Assembly (NCBI GenBank): GCA_009843585.1
Contig: VYDC01000149.1
Location: 1-7,663, forward strand
Direction: 5' to 3'
From: Chloroflexota bacterium
GTDB taxonomy: Bacteria > Chloroflexota > Dehalococcoidia > UBA2979
DNA: 7,663 nt
Shown: one piece after another, positions 6,521 to 7,663 of the stretch
Position numbering within the stretch: position 1 is the first letter of the stretch
Layout: the number at the start of each line of letters is the position of its first letter
Translations under genes and position numbers: made by a program
Notes under the pieces: generated by a model
Database searches by the model: none
What the model saw: only the letters and a program-made list of their open reading frames with translations
What the model was told of the DNA's origin: nothing

Positions 6521-7012
6521 CTACGAACCCGACGCCACGGCGCGCCCGAACTTCTCGTGGAGCGCCGCGGCCACGACGGGTGGAACGTGCTCCGAGACGT
6601 CCCGGCCGAAGGCCGCCAGCTCCCGGATGCGGCTTGCGCTGATGAAGAGGTGCTGCACGGCCGTCATCAGATAGACCGACTCGAGGCCGGGCGCCATCTC
6701 CCGGTTCATCAGCGCCATGTCGAACTCCGCCGTGAAGTCGGTCACCGCGCGCAGCCCGCGCACGAGGACGCGAGCGCCCTCCTCCCGCGCGGCCTCCACC
6801 GTGAGACCCGCATGCGAGCGCACGCGCGCGTTCGGGATGTCGCCCACCGCGTCGGCGAACATCGCCACGCGCCGCTCGGTGCTGAAGAGGCTGTTCTCGC
6901 TGTCGGCTACGGAGACGACGACCTCATCGAAGAGGTCGGCCGCGCGGCGGACGATGTCGACGTGGCCGTTCGTCACCGGGTCGAAGCGGCCGGGGTACAT
7001 CGCGACGATCAC
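6521..7012 (-). CDS. coaD: Phosphopantetheine adenylyltransferase
   Basis: Catalyses the fourth step of coenzyme A synthesis, transferring AMP from ATP to 4'-phosphopantetheine to give dephospho-CoA; cytoplasmic and normally hexameric. At 163 residues it has the usual length. The nucleotidyltransferase signature is PGRFDPVTNGH (7-17), with the catalytic-type H17. RGLRAVTDF (85-93) and ISASRIRE (124-131, the family ISSSxxR element) are present. Two points differ from the textbook enzyme. R9 stands where Ser or Thr is usual. The loop ADSENSLFS (36-44) has no basic residue where E. coli has K42. An Arg at position 9 is, I believe, frequent in Chloroflexota. The GTG start at 7012 is preferred because AAGGGGGG ends seven bases upstream; an ATG at 7000 would remove four residues including a beta-strand start. 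It lies 33 bases after the rsmD stop, probably in the same transcript. Confidence 0.96.
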   Translation of the reverse strand: MIVAMYPGRFDPVTNGHVDIVRRAADLFDEVVVSVADSENSLFSTERRVAMFADAVGDIPNARVRSHAGLTVEAAREEGARVLVRGLRAVTDFTAEFDMALMNREMAPGLESVYLMTAVQHLFISASRIRELAAFGRDVSEHVPPVVAAALHEKFGRAVASGS

Positions 7013-7019
7013 AGCGCAT

Positions 7020-7027
7020 CCCCCCTT
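7020..7027 (-). promoter_or_regulatory. coaD: Ribosome binding site supporting the GTG start of coaD
   Basis: AAGGGGGG on the minus strand, seven bases before the GTG at 7012. An ATG at 7019 directly after it opens a different frame that does not encode CoaD. Confidence 0.55.
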
Positions 7028-7045
7028 CGGCGAATGCTCGCCGCA

Positions 7046-7606
7046 TCAGGCGGCATCGCCGCCGCCCGTCCTCCGGTAGAGCGCCACCGCCCCTTCCCCC
7101 TGCCGGCGGTCGCGCCAGAGGGGGAGCCCGGCGAGCATCGCCGGAGGCTCGTGGCGCGCCGCGTGCTCCACGGCGAGCAGCGCTCCCTCCGAGAGCGATC
7201 CCGCCAGCGTGCGCTCGATGGCGTCCCACGCAGCGGCATCATCATACGGGGGGTCCGCGAGTACCAGCGTGACGGCAGGGGCCGGGGCGGCGCGCCAGCG
7301 ACCCACGCGGCCGCGCACGACCTGCCCGCGCTCCTCGAGGCCGACGCGCCGCAGATTCTCGCGGGTCGTCAGACATGCGCGCGCGTCCTGCTCGACGAAC
7401 GTGCATCGGCCGGCACCGCGCGAGAGCGCCTCGATGCCGAGCGCGCCGCTCCCCGCGTAGAGATCCAGCGTCTCGCTCATGTCGACGGCGGCCGCATCGA
7501 GCATCGAGAAGAGCGACTCGCGGAGGCGATCCGAGGTGGGGCGCGTCGCCCGCCCCGGCGGCAGGCGCAGCGTCCGCCCGCGGGCCGTGCCCGCGATCAC
7601 TCGCAC
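7046..7606 (-). CDS. rsmD: 16S rRNA (guanine966-N2)-methyltransferase
   Basis: SAM-dependent methyltransferase that modifies G966 of 16S rRNA in the 30S subunit; 186 residues, normal for RsmD. It opens with RVIAGTARGRTLRLP, followed by the family element RPTSDRLRESLFSML (22-36). The SAM-binding glycine loop is DLYAGSGALGIEALSRGA (48-65), with an acidic residue at the end of the next strand (E72). The catalytic motif is DPPY (118-121). The short Gly-Asp-Ala tail is not conserved in the family. The GTG start at 7606 places RVIAG at the usual N-terminus. Its Shine-Dalgarno is poor (GGGGCG), and the frame stays open to the right edge, so the exact start is less certain than the identity. It heads, within this window, the run rsmD-coaD-coiled-coil; the rsmD-coaD pairing is common in bacteria. 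Confidence 0.95.
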   Translation of the reverse strand: MRVIAGTARGRTLRLPPGRATRPTSDRLRESLFSMLDAAAVDMSETLDLYAGSGALGIEALSRGAGRCTFVEQDARACLTTRENLRRVGLEERGQVVRGRVGRWRAAPAPAVTLVLADPPYDDAAAWDAIERTLAGSLSEGALLAVEHAARHEPPAMLAGLPLWRDRRQGEGAVALYRRTGGGDAA

Positions 7607-7663
7607 GCACGCCCCGCACTGGCCGCTGCGGTCCGGCCGACCACTACTCGTTCCCCGCGGGCC

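Noticed and set aside
1..7663. CRISPR array, tRNA, insertion sequence, phage or defence system
   Set aside because: No spaced direct repeats, no cloverleaf or T-loop sequence, no transposase or integrase motif, and no nuclease or toxin-antitoxin pair were seen on either strand.

Overview
The window is very GC-rich DNA carrying seven protein genes, with no RNA genes, mobile elements or CRISPR array. It reads as bacterial chromosome, most likely from a Chloroflexota member (Dehalococcoidia-like) or, less likely, a deep-branching actinobacterium. This is inference. It rests on the high GC, GTG starts, a Thr-Pro-rich linker after a lipoprotein signal (common in Chloroflexota exported proteins), a CoaD with a YPGRFDP-type N-terminus, and an rsmD-coaD-coiled-coil gene order familiar from Gram-positive-like lineages. 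There is no 16S sequence to settle it.

Layout. A minus-strand MFS transporter gene (about 35-1300) is divergent from a plus-strand gene for an exported PQQ-type glucose/sorbosone dehydrogenase lipoprotein (1492-2841). The gap between them is about 190 bases and holds a perfect 7-bp hairpin. The dehydrogenase stop codon overlaps, as GTGA, the start of a 61-residue protein with two membrane segments (2838-3023). A palindrome and a recognisable sigma70-type promoter (TTGACG-18-GATACT) follow, then leuS for leucyl-tRNA synthetase. Its promoter and Shine-Dalgarno point to a GTG start at 3182, not the earlier GTG at 3098. leuS converges, with only 36 bases between stops, on a minus-strand run read from right to left: rsmD (16S rRNA m2G966 methyltransferase), coaD (phosphopantetheine adenylyltransferase) and a DivIVA-like coiled-coil protein.

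How the genes work together. The right half is housekeeping: tRNA charging, rRNA modification, coenzyme A synthesis and a coiled-coil protein probably tied to envelope or division. The left half is more accessory: uptake or efflux of a small organic solute, and extracytoplasmic oxidation of a sugar or similar polyol/aldose, with a small membrane protein translationally coupled to the oxidase. I found no convincing new multi-gene system. The items most worth following are the coaD-linked coiled-coil protein, the coupled two-helix microprotein, the altered active-site positions in CoaD, and the start correction for leuS. Long open frames antisense to or out of frame with these genes are products of the GC bias.
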